A stretch of 64,000 nt of DNA, taken from positions 1,674,001-1,738,000 of the forward strand of contig NZ_CP068760.1 of NCBI RefSeq assembly GCF_016775705.1, written 5' to 3'. Below the pieces are notes generated by a model. That model saw only the letters and a list, made by a program, of their open reading frames with translations. It had not been told where the DNA came from and did not search any database. The position numbers and the translations under genes are program-made. Numbering within the stretch: position 1 is the stretch's first letter; the number at the start of each line of letters is the position of its first letter. Source of the stretch: Chryseobacterium cucumeris (GTDB lineage Bacteria > Bacteroidota > Bacteroidia > Flavobacteriales > Weeksellaceae). Of this stretch, positions 33,569 to 42,388 are shown piece after piece.

Positions 33569-34312
33569 TCACAGATACTCTGCTATATCGATATCTCCTT
33601 TTACCCCCCATTCTCCATTTTCCATTTTTTCCTGAAGTACAATCATATTAGCGCCCGTATGTTGTTTTAATTTTACCTGAATCATTTTAGATCCCGCATA
33701 AGGCTCCGTTGTTCCCGGCTTGTATAATTCAAGATATATGGGAGCTGTTGAGCTGAAAAAACTATAGATTTTCACTGCCGTAAAGTTGTCTTTTCCAATA
33801 TTATCAAACTCGGCAAGCACCACTCCGTTTTCTCTTTTCAAAATACCTTTTACCTCTTTCAGAGAGGTTCCGGAAAATTCACCCAGGTTGGGAAAAATAA
33901 ACTCAAAACCTACTTTCCCCAGATTCACCTGGGGTTTTACGGCATAGGTCTGCAGATAGATTCCGGGAAGATTAAAAAAGTAGAGGTTTTTATAATCATT
34001 TATATTGTCATAGGTAATATTGTATTTTGCAATTTCAGCGCCTGTTTCATGATTATAGACAGACAATTTATTAGTTTCTTCCTGATCCAGAACAAACTGA
34101 AGCTGGGTTTCAATTTTATTGGTGTAAGATGCTTTTCCATCAATAGATACAGGTTGCCCGTTCAACCTCAACTGAAGGACATCAGGTTTGGAAAATCCTT
34201 TGATATTTACCTCTCCGGGTTTCTGCACTTTATCATACAGCTCCATCGTATTGCTGTCTGTACATGAAAAAAGTGCAGTGAAAAACAGTAGTAATGCGAA
34301 GATTTTATTCAT
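33569..34312 (-). CDS. Lipoprotein of unknown function
   Basis: This 247-residue lipoprotein has the lipobox LLLFFTALFSC (Cys17). The rest is beta-rich (GEVNIKGFSKPDVLQLRLNG, then IYLQTYAVKPQVNLGKVGFE), suggesting an Ig-like or jelly-roll fold. It is followed directly by an S41 peptidase lipoprotein, so they may act together on a surface substrate. A very strong hairpin with a short T-run lies only 33-62 bp upstream of its start, after the T9SS gene, so its expression is either from readthrough or from a weak promoter in the 32-bp gap. Family not recognised. Confidence 0.7.
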   Translation of the reverse strand: MNKIFALLLFFTALFSCTDSNTMELYDKVQKPGEVNIKGFSKPDVLQLRLNGQPVSIDGKASYTNKIETQLQFVLDQEETNKLSVYNHETGAEIAKYNITYDNINDYKNLYFFNLPGIYLQTYAVKPQVNLGKVGFEFIFPNLGEFSGTSLKEVKGILKRENGVVLAEFDNIGKDNFTAVKIYSFFSSTAPIYLELYKPGTTEPYAGSKMIQVKLKQHTGANMIVLQEKMENGEWGVKGDIDIAEYL

Positions 34313-34344
34313 CTTTCTTCAATTATTTCTTGTAAAACTTAAAA

Positions 34345-34374
34345 ATATTGCCCGGCCCGTGGGCCGGGCAATAT
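34345..34374 (-). terminator. Strong hairpin between T9SS gene and lipoprotein gene
   Basis: A 14-bp GC-rich stem (34345-34358 with 34361-34374; core TTGCCCGGCCC / GGGCCGGGCAA) is followed on minus by ATTTTTAAG. It lies 115 bp after the T9SS gene and 33 bp before the next start codon, so it may act as an attenuator. Confidence 0.8.
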
Positions 34375-34488
34375 ATAATTATAAAAAAACTAGTTGGATA
34401 TGTTCCGGATAGCTTTTTCAAAGACTCTCCGTTATTTATTTAAAATTTCATGGTGTTCCTAAAATCAGATTCCAAGGGGATAGAATGA

Positions 34489-35412
34489 TTATTTTTTAAT
34501 AAACTTCAGCCTTTCCGTAGTCTTTCCATCTGTAATTTCTGCGATATACGCTCCTGATGTAAGCCCTTCTGTGTTGATCGCTTTAGAATACTGAGTGGTA
34601 AGAACTTTCTGTCCTGCTGCGCTGTAAATGTTAACTACGGTTGTATTTTCTTTCAACGCCGGATTAAGCTGCAGCTGTAAAGATTCTCTTACCGGATTTT
34701 CTGCTATTTGTGTTACAATTTTGTTTCTTTTTACATCCTTAGTTCCCAAAAATGAAGTAGCATAAATTCCGATTTCATCAATATTGATGTTCTGGACATT
34801 ATTTCCGCTTGTTTTTCTGTTTGACCACATTCCGATATAGATCTTTTTTCCCGCAAAAGCAGAAAGATCTACAAGAGATTCTACAAACTGGGTAAGATCT
34901 GCCGGAAAAGGATTGGCTGAGTCACCTACCTGTATTTTATACATACTCTGAACATCATTTCCGTTTGCATCTACAGTCATCGCCTGGAAGTCCGATAATG
35001 TAGGAACCTCTTTCTGCGGTGTGCTTACATAGATAAAAAGTTCTCTGGCAACAATCGTGTGAGTAGATCTCTGTCTCCCGATATAGGCGGCCAACGTAAT
35101 GCTTCCTGCAGTATTGGTAAGGTCAATCTGAGGAGAAATAATCCAGTCATTTTCTGTGGTAAATCCGTTAGCATTTCCATTTGGAACCAAATTGATAGAA
35201 TGGCGTAGAACACCTGCAGTTCCATAGGCCAAGGTAGTTCCGTTGTGATAGATGTTTTCTCCCTGTACCCATCCGTTTCCATTGCTATTAAGGTCATGAA
35301 AAGTCCAGCCCTGAAGATCGGCAGGAGTATCAAACGAATTTCCCCATACCAGAGACTGTGCTGCAGCCAGGTGGGATAAAAACAGAACAGATGATAAAAT
35401 TATTTTTTTCAT
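34489..35412 (-). CDS. T9SS cargo protein with choice-of-anchor-like domain
   Basis: This 307-residue protein has a signal peptide (MKKIILSSVLFLSHLAAAQ). Residues 20-220 are a jelly-roll domain of the cleaved-adhesin/choice-of-anchor J type (FDTPADLQGWTFHDLNSNG, ENDWIISPQIDLTNTAG, IGMWSNRKTSGNNVQNINID). The C-terminal ~75 residues are a type A sorting domain (VRESLQLQLNPALKENTTV, ending GKTTERLKFIKK), which targets it to the type IX secretion system for surface display. It is the last gene of the FecR-TonB-beta-helix series before the hairpin at 34345. Confidence 0.88.
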   Translation of the reverse strand: MKKIILSSVLFLSHLAAAQSLVWGNSFDTPADLQGWTFHDLNSNGNGWVQGENIYHNGTTLAYGTAGVLRHSINLVPNGNANGFTTENDWIISPQIDLTNTAGSITLAAYIGRQRSTHTIVARELFIYVSTPQKEVPTLSDFQAMTVDANGNDVQSMYKIQVGDSANPFPADLTQFVESLVDLSAFAGKKIYIGMWSNRKTSGNNVQNINIDEIGIYATSFLGTKDVKRNKIVTQIAENPVRESLQLQLNPALKENTTVVNIYSAAGQKVLTTQYSKAINTEGLTSGAYIAEITDGKTTERLKFIKK

Positions 35413-35487
35413 AATGCTGATGATTAATGTTTTTGAAGTAAAAGCAAGGAAGCAGCATAAGCTGTTCCCTGCTTTTTAAAGTTTTTA

Positions 35488-36780
35488 TTATTCTACAATA
35501 GAGAAATTGTATTTTGTCCAAAGTCCCTGGAAGTTTCCACAGTTTCTTGGAGATACATTCCAACCACCTTCGTTGAAGAAAGGCTGGCTCATACCCCATA
35601 GAGATGCAGGAGTACCAGTTAACAGATTAGCTGCAGGGATTCCTGCTGTACCTGTACCTGTAACTGAAGTAGTAAATCCGTGAACCTGGATGGTGCTGTA
35701 TGCTGAAGCTGAAGAAAGTTCAGAACCTGTACCTTCTACTTTGATTCCAACAGGATATCCTGTAACGACAGCGTTATTTAATGTTAATCTTCCGTGTCTT
35801 CTGATGTGGATACCGTTTTCATATAAAGCACCTTTAGTAGAGTTCTTAGAACCAACGATAGTAAGGTTGTTGATCACCGGATGAGTCAACAATGTTGTAG
35901 AAGAACCTTCTGCGTTGTTATCAAGCTCGATACCGTTAGAATCCGGGCTTGATCCGCTAAGACTGTGTGTAGAGTTGTAATCTGCCAAAGCTAATGCACA
36001 AGTGATTGTTCCTGTATATCCGTTATCGAAGTCGAAGTTATCATCATCTGCAGCAAAAGAAACAAGGTTTGAAGCGTTTACAGTACCTCCGAAGAATTCA
36101 AAAGAGTCATCTTTCCCGAAAGAAACCTGAATATGATCCAAAGTAGTTCCGTTTCCTACTCCTCCTAACGTAAGACCGTTGATTTCGTTACCTGAATTCG
36201 GAGCTAAAAGATCATATCCTGCAAACTCGATACGAACATATTTTAATGTTCCTCCGTTATGGGAAGCATTGGTACCTCCGTAATAGAAATCAGGACCGGA
36301 TAATCCTTCAATTGTTTTTGTGAATGGAGTGTTTGTAGGCGCATCACCTAATATAACAACACCTCCGAAGTCACCAGGAGCAGCAGTTGTATCTTCGTTT
36401 CCGTCTAACAATTTGTAGCTGGTGAAAATAATAGGCTGAGCCTCTGTACCCGCTGCATTGATTTTTCCTGTTTTAGCAATTACCAAAACTCCGGTAGCTG
36501 TATTGTTTGCGCTTGGCTTGGCTTTAATGAATGTACCCGGCTGGATTGTTAATGTAGCCCCATTTTTTACTGTTACAATTCCATCTAATTCAACTACTCC
36601 ACTCCATGTAGTATTTGAAGTAATAGCACCACTTACGGTAGTTACCGGAAGAGCAGAAGCTGTAAGGTACTCAGCAGAAGTAGATTTCATTTCGAATGGA
36701 GAAGATGAATCTGCCAGTTGATCATTTTGACAAGCTGTAAGAGATAATGCTGCCACTGCAATTAGAGTTAGTCTTTTCAT
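35488..36780 (-). CDS. Right-handed beta-helix surface lipoprotein
   Basis: This 430-residue lipoprotein has the lipobox AALSLTAC (Cys17). After a short linker come repeated strands of a parallel beta-helix: SGVVELDGIVTVKNGATLTI, QPGTFIKAKPSANNTATGVL, LVIAKTGKINAAGTEAQPII, and later DDDNFDFDNGYTG and NGIHIRRHGRLTLNNAVVTG. Proteins of this type are common, unannotated partners of STN-TonB receptors in Bacteroidota. It is the next recognised gene after the FecR-linked receptor and probably forms a surface complex with it. The codon choice is more uniform than in its neighbours, which suggests high expression. Confidence 0.8.
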   Translation of the reverse strand: MKRLTLIAVAALSLTACQNDQLADSSSPFEMKSTSAEYLTASALPVTTVSGAITSNTTWSGVVELDGIVTVKNGATLTIQPGTFIKAKPSANNTATGVLVIAKTGKINAAGTEAQPIIFTSYKLLDGNEDTTAAPGDFGGVVILGDAPTNTPFTKTIEGLSGPDFYYGGTNASHNGGTLKYVRIEFAGYDLLAPNSGNEINGLTLGGVGNGTTLDHIQVSFGKDDSFEFFGGTVNASNLVSFAADDDNFDFDNGYTGTITCALALADYNSTHSLSGSSPDSNGIELDNNAEGSSTTLLTHPVINNLTIVGSKNSTKGALYENGIHIRRHGRLTLNNAVVTGYPVGIKVEGTGSELSSASAYSTIQVHGFTTSVTGTGTAGIPAANLLTGTPASLWGMSQPFFNEGGWNVSPRNCGNFQGLWTKYNFSIVE

Positions 36781-36833
36781 TGTTATAATTTTTAATAAAT
36801 CCGGCTGTATTATTTTTATACCAGATCAGTTTT

Positions 36834-36992
36834 TTATTCAGGAATATCTTCCTCTCTATTCCTTCGATTTGTTTTTTGGTGTTCATCCCATCGCTGCAGG
36901 AGGAACTGCATTGCGGGCGTTCCCATGAGAATCGTTAATGCCTGGGAAAAGCTGTTAACGTCCGGTTTTTTCAGAACTGTACTGCTGTGCAC
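36834..36992 (-). CDS. Possible small gene, in phase after the TonB receptor stop
   Basis: The minus frame is open for 82 codons from the TAA of the TonB receptor (37083-37085) to a TAA at 36834-36836, in the same phase as the receptor. The only usual start in its first half is GTG at 36992, giving 52 residues (KKPDVNSFSQALTILMGTPA, then MQFLLQRWDEHQKTNRRNRE). The product would be a basic, helical protein. The rest of the 36781-37082 spacer holds the beta-helix gene promoter, with no other recognisable feature. Coding is plausible but unproven. Confidence 0.3.
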   Translation of the reverse strand: MHSSTVLKKPDVNSFSQALTILMGTPAMQFLLQRWDEHQKTNRRNREEDIPE

Positions 36993-37082
36993 ATCATCAG
37001 TATTCTTCAGTTTTTGATCAGGTTCCCGAAACCTGTACGCTTCTATATTTAAGATATCTTTCTGTATCGCTGGTATACTTCT

Positions 37083-40000
37083 TTAAAAAGTATAATTCAC
37101 ACTCAGGCTGAACATTCTTCCACTGTATGCCCTGAACATGATCTTGTCAATATTTTTATCATATCTGTCTGTTGCTCCCGGAAGCAGATCCCAGGCTTCT
37201 CTTTCTGTCCCTACATTACTTCCTCCTCCATCTTTTGCAGCCAGATAAGAATTGAAATTGTTATAATATTCTTTTACCCTGTTAAAAATGTTTCTTACAT
37301 TTAATTTTACTTCCAGATTTCTGTTACGAAGTAATTTATAAGAGATCTGAGCGTCTGCCACTGCATAAGGCCGCTGGATTTCTTCTCCTTTGTACGCATA
37401 TCCTACTGTGATGTACTGGTCTCCTTTTGCGTTATACAAAAAACTCATCCCTAAACGGTTTCCATCATAGATCAGTCCAAGATTGTAAGCATAAGGAGTC
37501 TGTCCGTAAAGCGGGCGTTTCACTTCATAGGTTTCATCATTATCACCTGTTTTGTACAGATCTTTAAAAGCAACTACTTTGGTATGGTTATACGTAAAAT
37601 TTCCGCTTATGAAAAGCTTTTCCAGAAAAGTTACGTCAGCAATAAAGCCTAAACTTTTTCTTACCTCAGCCTCTACTCCTATCAGTTTTGCATTTTTTGA
37701 ATTTCCATTATACAGGAAAAGATTTCCCTCGCTGGAAATATGGCCTTCACGTTCGATAGGTCTGTCTATATTTTTATAATACAATCCTGCCGAAAATATT
37801 TCTCCCAATCCTGGAAACCATTCAAATTTGAAATCATAATTATTAATGACAGAAGAAGTCATTTCCGTATTGTAAATCAAACCGTTGGCCACCGGATCGA
37901 AATAAGGAAGTCCTGTTCTTTCATTGAACTGAGGGCGGATAACAGATCTGTTGTAAGCAAGCCTTAGATTAATTTTATTGGTAGGACTGTAGGTAAAGTT
38001 CGCTGAGGGCATCCATTGCCACGGTTTATCTTCAACGGCTGCTCTTTCCACATTCTTTGTATCATTTGGATCTAATTGTTGTGAGATAAGATCATATTTA
38101 AAGTACTCTGCACGAAGGCCCCAGACTAACCTTAATTTCTTCCAACGGTTATCAAACATGACAAAAACCGCATGTTGATTAACCTCTCCTTCATACTTGT
38201 CATTTTTATACAATGCTTTGGTTTCCCAGCCAATACCACCCGGAACATAATGGGAGCCATTAAACCAGTCAGCAAGTGAACCATACATCGTCAAATAGTT
38301 CTTCTCGCTGTTCGGAACGTCACGGTTTTCGTCAACACGAAGAAAAAACTTCTGTTGCTGGTTGGTATTGTTTTTTATAGCACCGGCATATCCTGTTTTA
38401 ATGGTATTTTTAAAGCTTCCTGCATCCATATCCCACTTAACAGACGCACCGTAATTGTAATCTGTTTCTTTGTTTTCTATATATCCTCTGTAAAAATCGG
38501 CTCCGGAATTATAGATCTTATGAAATGTGAGAATTTCATTTCCGATAAAGTCGTACCTGGTAATATACTGTGTGTAGTCTTTAGTATCAGAAGCTACTCC
38601 TGTACGGGCCGCAAACCAACTGATCTCTGTATTTCCTATTTTATGGCTTCCTTCCAGTTTATTTTGTAAAAGGGTCTGAAAAATCGGGTAATTGGTATTA
38701 TCGGTATAAGGCCTGTCTAAGTTTTTGATCTGAGCCGGATCATTATTGGGGATGACACCGTTATAAAAATAATTATAAGCTAATTCTGCATTGGATGCCA
38801 TTCCACTACCCGTTGAGTATTCGTTCCAGCCTGTTACTCTTGTGAGCGTATTATCAAAAATATGGGTATATGAATTACGGAATGAGATTCTGTTTTTCCC
38901 AAGTTGCAATCCAAAATTAAGCATTCCTGCCAGTGTCGAATTGTAATTATAGGAGGCCCCACTGTTTTTGAAATTATAGAATGGAATCTCTCCGTTTGCA
39001 TCAGGCATTCCAGTAGTATCCAGCCAGTTTCCTCTTCCCGTATGGTCAATATCCAGTTTATTCTGTTCATTTCTGATGACAAATGCTCCGGCAAATCCCC
39101 ATTTATTATTGTTTTTAAGAGCATATGTCCTTCCTAATGCCAGCTGTATATTAGATCCCATATCACCTCTGGTTGTATAGGTGCTGAAATTGTCATTGGT
39201 AAACTGCCTGGACTGTTCAAAAAACCTTGGATCTGTCCAGTTCATCGGCTCCAGTCCTTTGGGAAAATCTCTTGTTCCGTCATCATATCCGAAATAATCG
39301 TACTTTCCTCGCTTGCGGGTCAGAAATTCTTTGAAGGCCGACTGATCGTTATATGAAGTTCCTAATGTAACGGTTGTAAAGTTTTCATTGGGAATATCCT
39401 TGGTTCTCACTTCTACGTAACCTCCTGCAAAGCTGGCATTCATATCAGGAGTGGCAGATTTGCTTACCACCACACTTTCTACCATTGCCGTAGGAATAAT
39501 GTCAAATGAAAAGTTCTGATTATACGCTTCCGTGCTTGGCAGGTTAATTCCGTCCATGGCCGCGGTGTTCCAACGTTCTCCCATGGATCTTACCACTACA
39601 TATTTATTATCAATGGTAGTAATTCCTGTTACCCTTTTCAAAGTTCCTCCTACATCGCTATCCGGTGTTTTGGAAATCTGTTCCGCTGAAATACCATCAC
39701 TCATCTGGGCTGCTTTCTTCTGCTGGGCAAGAAGTCCCGCCTGAGTATCTGCTTTACGGGCTGCCGTAATCACAACTTCTTTGATATCTGTAATTTTATC
39801 AGAAGCTTTGTTTAAAGCAAATGAAACAGAACTGGTTTCGTTATTGATAACAGACAATTTTTCAACTCTCAGCGTATTATATTTAGGAGCTTTTATGGTC
39901 AGATTATAAGTTCCGGAAGGAAGATCTATGGTAAAATCTCCGTTATTGTCTGTTACCACAGTTTTCTGAGCAATATTAACTTCTGCTCCGGTAACGGGAT

Positions 40001-40370
40001 TTCCCACCTCATCCACTATTTTACCGGAAATACGTCCCTTTCCCGGTACGGAAATATTTGAACTTTCATATTTTATCGAAATAAGATCACCATGCAGTCG
40101 GTATATAACGGGAAGCCCATTGGTAATGTCCTTCAGACAGTTGTTGACAGAAGTATTTTCACATTTCACTCCTTTTACCTTCAGCTCTTTAATGTCTACC
40201 TTGGAATATGCCAGTCTCATTCCCGTTTTTCCGGCAAATTCTTCCAAAACTTCAATCAACGGCCTGTTGGCAGGTACAGAAAATGTTACTTTCTGAACCA
40301 GCTCCTGAGCTTCTGCGGCTACAGTAAAAAATAAGGCTGCTATGGTAATCCCACATTTCAAACTTTTCAT
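37083..40370 (-). CDS. STN-type TonB-dependent receptor under ECF/FecR control
   Basis: This 1095-residue receptor has a signal peptide (KCGITIAALFFTVAAEAQ), an STN/secretin domain (about 25-100, FAGKTGMRLAYSKVDIKELK), a CarboxypepD_reg-like domain (115-195, ISGKIVDEVGNPVTGAEVNI), a plug (QISKTPDSDVGGTLKRVTGI, RSMGERWNTAAMDGINLPS) and a barrel ending in SLSVNYTF, the usual terminal aromatic. The STN domain is the part that signals to FecR-type anti-sigma factors when ligand binds. FecR is encoded 47 bp upstream and the ECF sigma factor divergently beyond it, so this is a FecA-like sensing receptor. The ligand is unknown. Confidence 0.92.
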   Translation of the reverse strand: MKSLKCGITIAALFFTVAAEAQELVQKVTFSVPANRPLIEVLEEFAGKTGMRLAYSKVDIKELKVKGVKCENTSVNNCLKDITNGLPVIYRLHGDLISIKYESSNISVPGKGRISGKIVDEVGNPVTGAEVNIAQKTVVTDNNGDFTIDLPSGTYNLTIKAPKYNTLRVEKLSVINNETSSVSFALNKASDKITDIKEVVITAARKADTQAGLLAQQKKAAQMSDGISAEQISKTPDSDVGGTLKRVTGITTIDNKYVVVRSMGERWNTAAMDGINLPSTEAYNQNFSFDIIPTAMVESVVVSKSATPDMNASFAGGYVEVRTKDIPNENFTTVTLGTSYNDQSAFKEFLTRKRGKYDYFGYDDGTRDFPKGLEPMNWTDPRFFEQSRQFTNDNFSTYTTRGDMGSNIQLALGRTYALKNNNKWGFAGAFVIRNEQNKLDIDHTGRGNWLDTTGMPDANGEIPFYNFKNSGASYNYNSTLAGMLNFGLQLGKNRISFRNSYTHIFDNTLTRVTGWNEYSTGSGMASNAELAYNYFYNGVIPNNDPAQIKNLDRPYTDNTNYPIFQTLLQNKLEGSHKIGNTEISWFAARTGVASDTKDYTQYITRYDFIGNEILTFHKIYNSGADFYRGYIENKETDYNYGASVKWDMDAGSFKNTIKTGYAGAIKNNTNQQQKFFLRVDENRDVPNSEKNYLTMYGSLADWFNGSHYVPGGIGWETKALYKNDKYEGEVNQHAVFVMFDNRWKKLRLVWGLRAEYFKYDLISQQLDPNDTKNVERAAVEDKPWQWMPSANFTYSPTNKINLRLAYNRSVIRPQFNERTGLPYFDPVANGLIYNTEMTSSVINNYDFKFEWFPGLGEIFSAGLYYKNIDRPIEREGHISSEGNLFLYNGNSKNAKLIGVEAEVRKSLGFIADVTFLEKLFISGNFTYNHTKVVAFKDLYKTGDNDETYEVKRPLYGQTPYAYNLGLIYDGNRLGMSFLYNAKGDQYITVGYAYKGEEIQRPYAVADAQISYKLLRNRNLEVKLNVRNIFNRVKEYYNNFNSYLAAKDGGGSNVGTEREAWDLLPGATDRYDKNIDKIMFRAYSGRMFSLSVNYTF

Positions 40371-40417
40371 ACTTAATAGTGTTCTCTTGATTATGATTAT
40401 TTATTTTTTATAATGAT

Positions 40418-41374
40418 TTATTTCTTAAGGATATAGGTATTTTCTTTTTTCTGTACTTCCAGTCCCAGGATGAAAGCCAGTGATTCAATATTTTCTCCGA
40501 CCGTTCCTCCCGTAAAATCAGCAGTAATTTTTTTATCTTCAGCTTCCTTAGGATATTGAACCTTTGTATGATAATTGCTTTCCAGGACCGTCACTACTTC
40601 CTTTAAAGGAACATCGTTAAAACTCAGAGACAATATTGACGTAATTCTGCCTGCTGAATTTTTTACAGGTTTCAGGGAAATAACTGCTGTAGTATGAGCA
40701 ACTCCGAAGTTGGTCCACTTCTGATTAGGCTTAAGGAAAGAAACCGGAACCCCGGGAGTGGATACAGCCACCTTTCCTTCGTAAAGAGCAACCGCTTTTT
40801 TCTCACCTGACTGTGAAATCTTAAATACCGTTCCCAATACTTTGGTACTAAAACCATCCGCACGAACGATGAATGGATGTTTTTTAGATTTTGCCACAGA
40901 GAATATTGCATCGCCTTTTAAATCCACGACTCTGGTGGACGCAGGAAAAGATTTCTCTACAGTCAGTACAGCGCCTGGTAAAAGAGTAACCACAGATCCG
41001 TCTTCAAGACGAACAATACTATTTCCGGATTTTGCAAGATAAACATCTGGCTTAATGAATAAGGAGTAGGTAAAAACTCCGCCCAATGTTAAAAGCAGAA
41101 TAATAACCGCCGCAATTTTATAAAGATGTGTTCTAAAGCTTTTTGTTGACGGGATAGATACAATATCTTTTTGAGAAAAGTAATTTTCCAGTCCGGACAA
41201 TACCCTTTCTCTGGATTCTTTAAGATGAACAATGTCCAGATCTTTTTCTGCAAGATTTTTCCACTGTTTTAAAAGTTCATTTTCTTTTTCGGAAATTGAG
41301 TCTTCCGAAACTTCCCGTTCCCAAAGTCTGAAAACAAAGGCTTCAATATTTTTATATGGTAAAAGTTTTTTCAT
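40418..41374 (-). CDS. FecR family anti-sigma factor
   Basis: This 318-residue inner-membrane protein has a cytoplasmic N-terminal ~85 residues, one membrane helix (IAAVIILLLTLGGVFTYSLF), a periplasmic FecR domain (115-215, SGNSIVRLEDGSVVTLLPGA, VLGTVFKISQSGEKKAVAL) and a C-terminal STN-like DUF4974 region (SFNDVPLKEVVTVLESNYHT). It holds the ECF sigma factor inactive until the receptor signals. It sits between the divergent sigma gene (41616) and its receptor gene, the standard Bacteroidota order. Confidence 0.92.
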   Translation of the reverse strand: MKKLLPYKNIEAFVFRLWEREVSEDSISEKENELLKQWKNLAEKDLDIVHLKESRERVLSGLENYFSQKDIVSIPSTKSFRTHLYKIAAVIILLLTLGGVFTYSLFIKPDVYLAKSGNSIVRLEDGSVVTLLPGAVLTVEKSFPASTRVVDLKGDAIFSVAKSKKHPFIVRADGFSTKVLGTVFKISQSGEKKAVALYEGKVAVSTPGVPVSFLKPNQKWTNFGVAHTTAVISLKPVKNSAGRITSILSLSFNDVPLKEVVTVLESNYHTKVQYPKEAEDKKITADFTGGTVGENIESLAFILGLEVQKKENTYILKK

Positions 41375-41598
41375 AGGGGTCTTTCATGTATTCACAGATA
41401 CTTCTATCTATAAGACAGTGAAAATGAAAAACTTCCCTGGGGCATTCTTAATGTTATATTCACATTAGAACCAAATTGTTAATAATTTTCGTCATATTTC
41501 ACATTTACTCAACATTAACGTTCAATTTTCGGCCTGTTTTTCAGAAATATTTAATCTTATCACACCCAAAGTTCACAAAAAGTTAATTTTCCTTTAGG

Positions 41599-41606
41599 TA
41601 ATTTTG
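41599..41606 (+). promoter_or_regulatory. -7 box of the ECF sigma gene
   Basis: TAATTTTG is an exact TAnnTTTG match, 9 bp before ATG 41616. The in-frame TTG at 41604 lies within it. Confidence 0.55.
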
Positions 41607-41615
41607 TATCACAAT

Positions 41616-42242
41616 ATGAGCCCAACAGACTATATATTATTAAAGAAAATAAAATCAGGCGACCGCCCTGCATTTATGCTGCTGTATGACCGGTATTGGG
41701 ATAGTCTGTATCGCTTTGTTTATGTACGGACACGGGATAAGGAAGTTTCTGAAGAAATCCTCCAGAACCTGTGGATGAAGATTCTTGAGAATACGGATGC
41801 CATACAAACCGATGATACAGAAAGTGCCAAAGGCTACCTTCTCCGTCATCTTCATTACCGGATTATTGATTTTTATAACAGCTACAAAAAAGCGCCTCCT
41901 ACGCTGAGTATTGATGAGTTTGATATTGCGAATGAAATAGAAATTGCAGATTCCGAGTATTTCGAAATCCTTGAAGAAAATGAGATCAGTGCTTTATTGA
42001 CTATGATTGATGAAGTAGTTTCCCAGCTTCCCTCAACGGAACAGCAGGTATACAATATGAGAATCAGGAAAAATATGTCTGTGAATGAAACAGCAGAAGC
42101 GCTGGGGCTCAGCAATAAAACAGTAAGTAATAAGCTAAGCAAAGCTTTGGGAGAAATCCGTGAACAGCTTAGTCCGGAGTATAAGTCGTCTAAAAAGCTG
42201 GTTTCTATTTTGTTGTTGATGGAGGTGTTGACGAAGTATTGA
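41616..42242 (+). CDS. ECF RNA polymerase sigma factor
   Basis: This 208-residue sigma-70 family protein starts at ATG 41616 (MSPTDYILLKKIKSGDRPAF). Region 2 spans about 15-85 (YDRYWDSLYRFVYVRTRDKE, EEILQNLWMKILENT) and region 4 about 130-180 (LPSTEQQVYNMRIRKNMSV, NETAEALGLSNKTVSNKLSK). It belongs to the group linked to FecR anti-sigma factors. It is divergent from FecR and should direct RNA polymerase to the receptor operon. A C-terminal basic/hydrophobic tail (KKLVSILLLMEVLTKY) is slightly longer than usual. Confidence 0.92.
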   Translation: MSPTDYILLKKIKSGDRPAFMLLYDRYWDSLYRFVYVRTRDKEVSEEILQNLWMKILENTDAIQTDDTESAKGYLLRHLHYRIIDFYNSYKKAPPTLSIDEFDIANEIEIADSEYFEILEENEISALLTMIDEVVSQLPSTEQQVYNMRIRKNMSVNETAEALGLSNKTVSNKLSKALGEIREQLSPEYKSSKKLVSILLLMEVLTKY

Positions 42243-42346
42243 TTTTGGGGTTCGGGATGCGAGATGCGAGGAAATGTCAATGGTCAATTTGCTGCGCAGT
42301 CAATAGTCCATTTTGTAACATCATTTAACATTCACAGCGGAGCGGA

Positions 42347-42388
42347 TTCACTATTCACTATTCACTATTCACTATTCACTATTCAACA
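42347..42388. repeat. Heptamer tandem repeat (TTCACTA)5
   Basis: TTCACTA is repeated five times without error at 42347-42381, followed by a sixth degenerate copy. The TAG stop of the HAD gene (42379-42381) is the last CTA of the array. The flank 42243-42346 also has short repeats (GATGCGA twice, GTCAAT three times). Confidence 0.85.

Noticed and set aside
42347..42388. Short regular repeat considered as CRISPR
   Set aside because: The unit is 7 bp without spacers, and there is no cas gene in the window.
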